Position numbers and translations under genes: made by a program. Of a DNA stretch of 7,383 nt, positions 6,747-7,383 are shown piece after piece. Under the pieces are notes generated by a model that did no database searches, had not been told where the DNA came from, and saw nothing but the letters and a program-made list of their open reading frames with translations. The stretch spans positions 1 to 7,383 of the forward strand of contig CAYNNP010000285.1 of assembly GCA_964398215.1 (NCBI GenBank), read 5' to 3'. Each line of letters begins with the position of its first letter. Positions within the stretch are counted from its first letter, which is position 1. Source of the DNA: CAYNNP01 sp964398215. GTDB taxonomy: Bacteria; Planctomycetota; Planctomycetia; Pirellulales; Pirellulaceae.

Positions 6747-6874
6747 AATCAACATCACGTTCGCAAAACTGGGGCAGCGCCACAAAAAGACTGACTGTTA
6801 ATCGATCAAGTCAACCCGAACACAAGCGAAGAGCCGAAAGAGAAAACGATCCAAAAAGAACCCGCTGCGATTAA

Positions 6875-6966
6875 GTTCAACGTCAGCGTTCACCGGGCCG
6901 CGGCAAACGAACTAACCATTCAAAAGCCGCGCGGCCCGCGGCTCCGTGTGCAACGCATTGTTATCA
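6875..6966 (-). mobile_element. Integron attC-like recombination site (gene cassette attachment site)
   Basis: Read on the - strand, the site opens with TGATAAC (6966-6960) as the R'' box and closes with GTTGAAC (6881-6875), a perfect GTTRRRY R' box. Between them two arms fold into an 18-bp stem. GCGTT (6956-6952), CAC (6950-6948), CGG (6946-6944) and GCCGCGG (6942-6936) pair with 6890-6886, 6893-6891, 6896-6894 and 6903-6897. Three single unpaired bases (6951, 6947, 6943) all lie on the same 5' (L'') arm. Spacers of 3-4 bases separate the stem from the outer boxes, and a 32-base variable loop closes it. Bulges on one arm only, with AAC/GTT outer boxes and about 92 bp total, are what integron integrases recognise in folded single-stranded attC sites. 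R'' deviates from RYYYAAC in its first bases, as this box often does. No integrase gene lies in the window. Confidence 0.8.
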
Positions 6967-7344
6967 CGCGCTTTTAGATTCGACACTCGTTTCAGAACGT
7001 GGCGAATCTGAATCTCCTCGCGCCCACACACACCCTGCGTAAACACAGTAGAGCAGAGCGCCAATTGTAACGAGGCCACGAATTGATAATGGCCTGCTGT
7101 GTTCAAAGAAACCTAACATTAGTGCACTGTACAGGACAGCGCCGACTATGCTTGCCGCAGCAAAGAAGTAACCGGACGGCCGAAAATTGAGCCAGATTCC
7201 AACAGAGGATGTAACTCCACAAGCGAGCAACAAGCCAAATGATGACAGCCGCCAATCGGGTAAAAGCCAAATGATTGCAGCCGCATAAACGCACCAAAGT
7301 ATGGTAATAAAGTCAAGTCCCTCGGTAGGCCTGGAGAATTTCAT
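6964..7344 (-). CDS. Small four-helix membrane protein, probable integron cassette gene
   Basis: The 126-residue product has four predicted membrane helices at about 11-28, 35-52, 58-78 and 88-106, joined by short loops, and a polar Ser-rich tail (DSDSPRSETSVESKSA). I recognise no family or catalytic motif. The TGA stop (6966-6964) forms part of the R'' box of the attC-like site, the usual arrangement in integron gene cassettes, where the site sits directly at the gene's 3' end. Small unidentified membrane proteins are common cassette cargo. The ATG at 7344 lacks a good ribosome binding site, and the frame stays open for the remaining 13 codons to the window edge, so a start further upstream cannot be excluded. 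No R' box of a preceding attC is visible in the 39 bases before the ATG. Confidence 0.65.
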   Translation of the reverse strand: MKFSRPTEGLDFITILWCVYAAAIIWLLPDWRLSSFGLLLACGVTSSVGIWLNFRPSGYFFAAASIVGAVLYSALMLGFFEHSRPLSIRGLVTIGALLYCVYAGCVWARGDSDSPRSETSVESKSA

Positions 7345-7383
7345 GTTTCGTGAGTTGGGTTTGAAAATGACTTCAAGTGGATT

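Larger units (their letters stand above)
6385..6874. other. 490-base stretch with no convincing gene
   Basis: This lies between the start of the CvpA-like gene and the attC-like site. The only frame of note is a 78-codon, GTG-initiated one on the - strand (6673-6437). It has no ribosome binding site and its composition (many Asn, Pro and Cys, no hydrophobic periodicity) looks non-coding. The stretch contains the candidate promoter at 6411-6440 and a short repeat set at 6671-6746. Otherwise I see nothing that I can name. It may be the chromosomal side of a cassette insertion. Confidence 0.5.

Noticed and set aside
6875..6966. The GC-rich hairpin as a plain Rho-independent terminator of the small membrane gene
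   Set aside because: It starts inside the stop codon, has a 32-base loop and no T-run, and its one-sided bulges and AAC/GTT boxes are better explained as attC. It might still end transcription.

Overview
The window looks like chromosomal DNA from a planctomycete, probably a marine Pirellulales relative. Three things suggest this: a Minf_1886-type protein (a small family known mainly from Planctomycetota and Verrucomicrobiota), a glutamyl-tRNA synthetase with a long insertion after its KLSKR motif, and weak or absent Shine-Dalgarno sequences before most genes. This placement rests on recognised families, not on a database search.

Layout on the + strand: the last 36 codons of an unidentified gene (1-112); gltX (216-1769) followed by a stable hairpin; then a tightly packed set of four genes (1951-5354). 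These four encode a secreted WD40 beta-propeller protein with a Lys/Glu/Pro/Ala-rich tail, a PSP1/RicT-like cysteine-rich protein, a Minf_1886-family protein, and an exported or membrane-anchored class I SAM-dependent methyltransferase. The first three are joined by 4-base ATGA stop/start overlaps, and the fourth starts about 19 bases after the third, so they probably form one translationally coupled operon.

Layout on the - strand: a CvpA-like membrane protein with an unusual C-terminal domain (5410-6384) converges on the methyltransferase. Behind it lie about 490 bases with no convincing gene. Next comes the most interesting object, an integron attC-like recombination site (6875-6966). It is an 18-bp imperfect hairpin with three single-base bulges, all on one arm, flanked by an AAC box and a GTTGAAC box. 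It directly follows, and contains the stop codon of, a small four-helix membrane protein gene (6964-7344). That arrangement is a mobile gene cassette. By its orientation it would be the last cassette of an array that continues beyond the right edge of the window.

The left and middle parts are ordinary housekeeping and conserved lineage genes. The right 500 bases look like accessory DNA. No integrase, tRNA, rRNA, CRISPR array or insertion sequence was seen.
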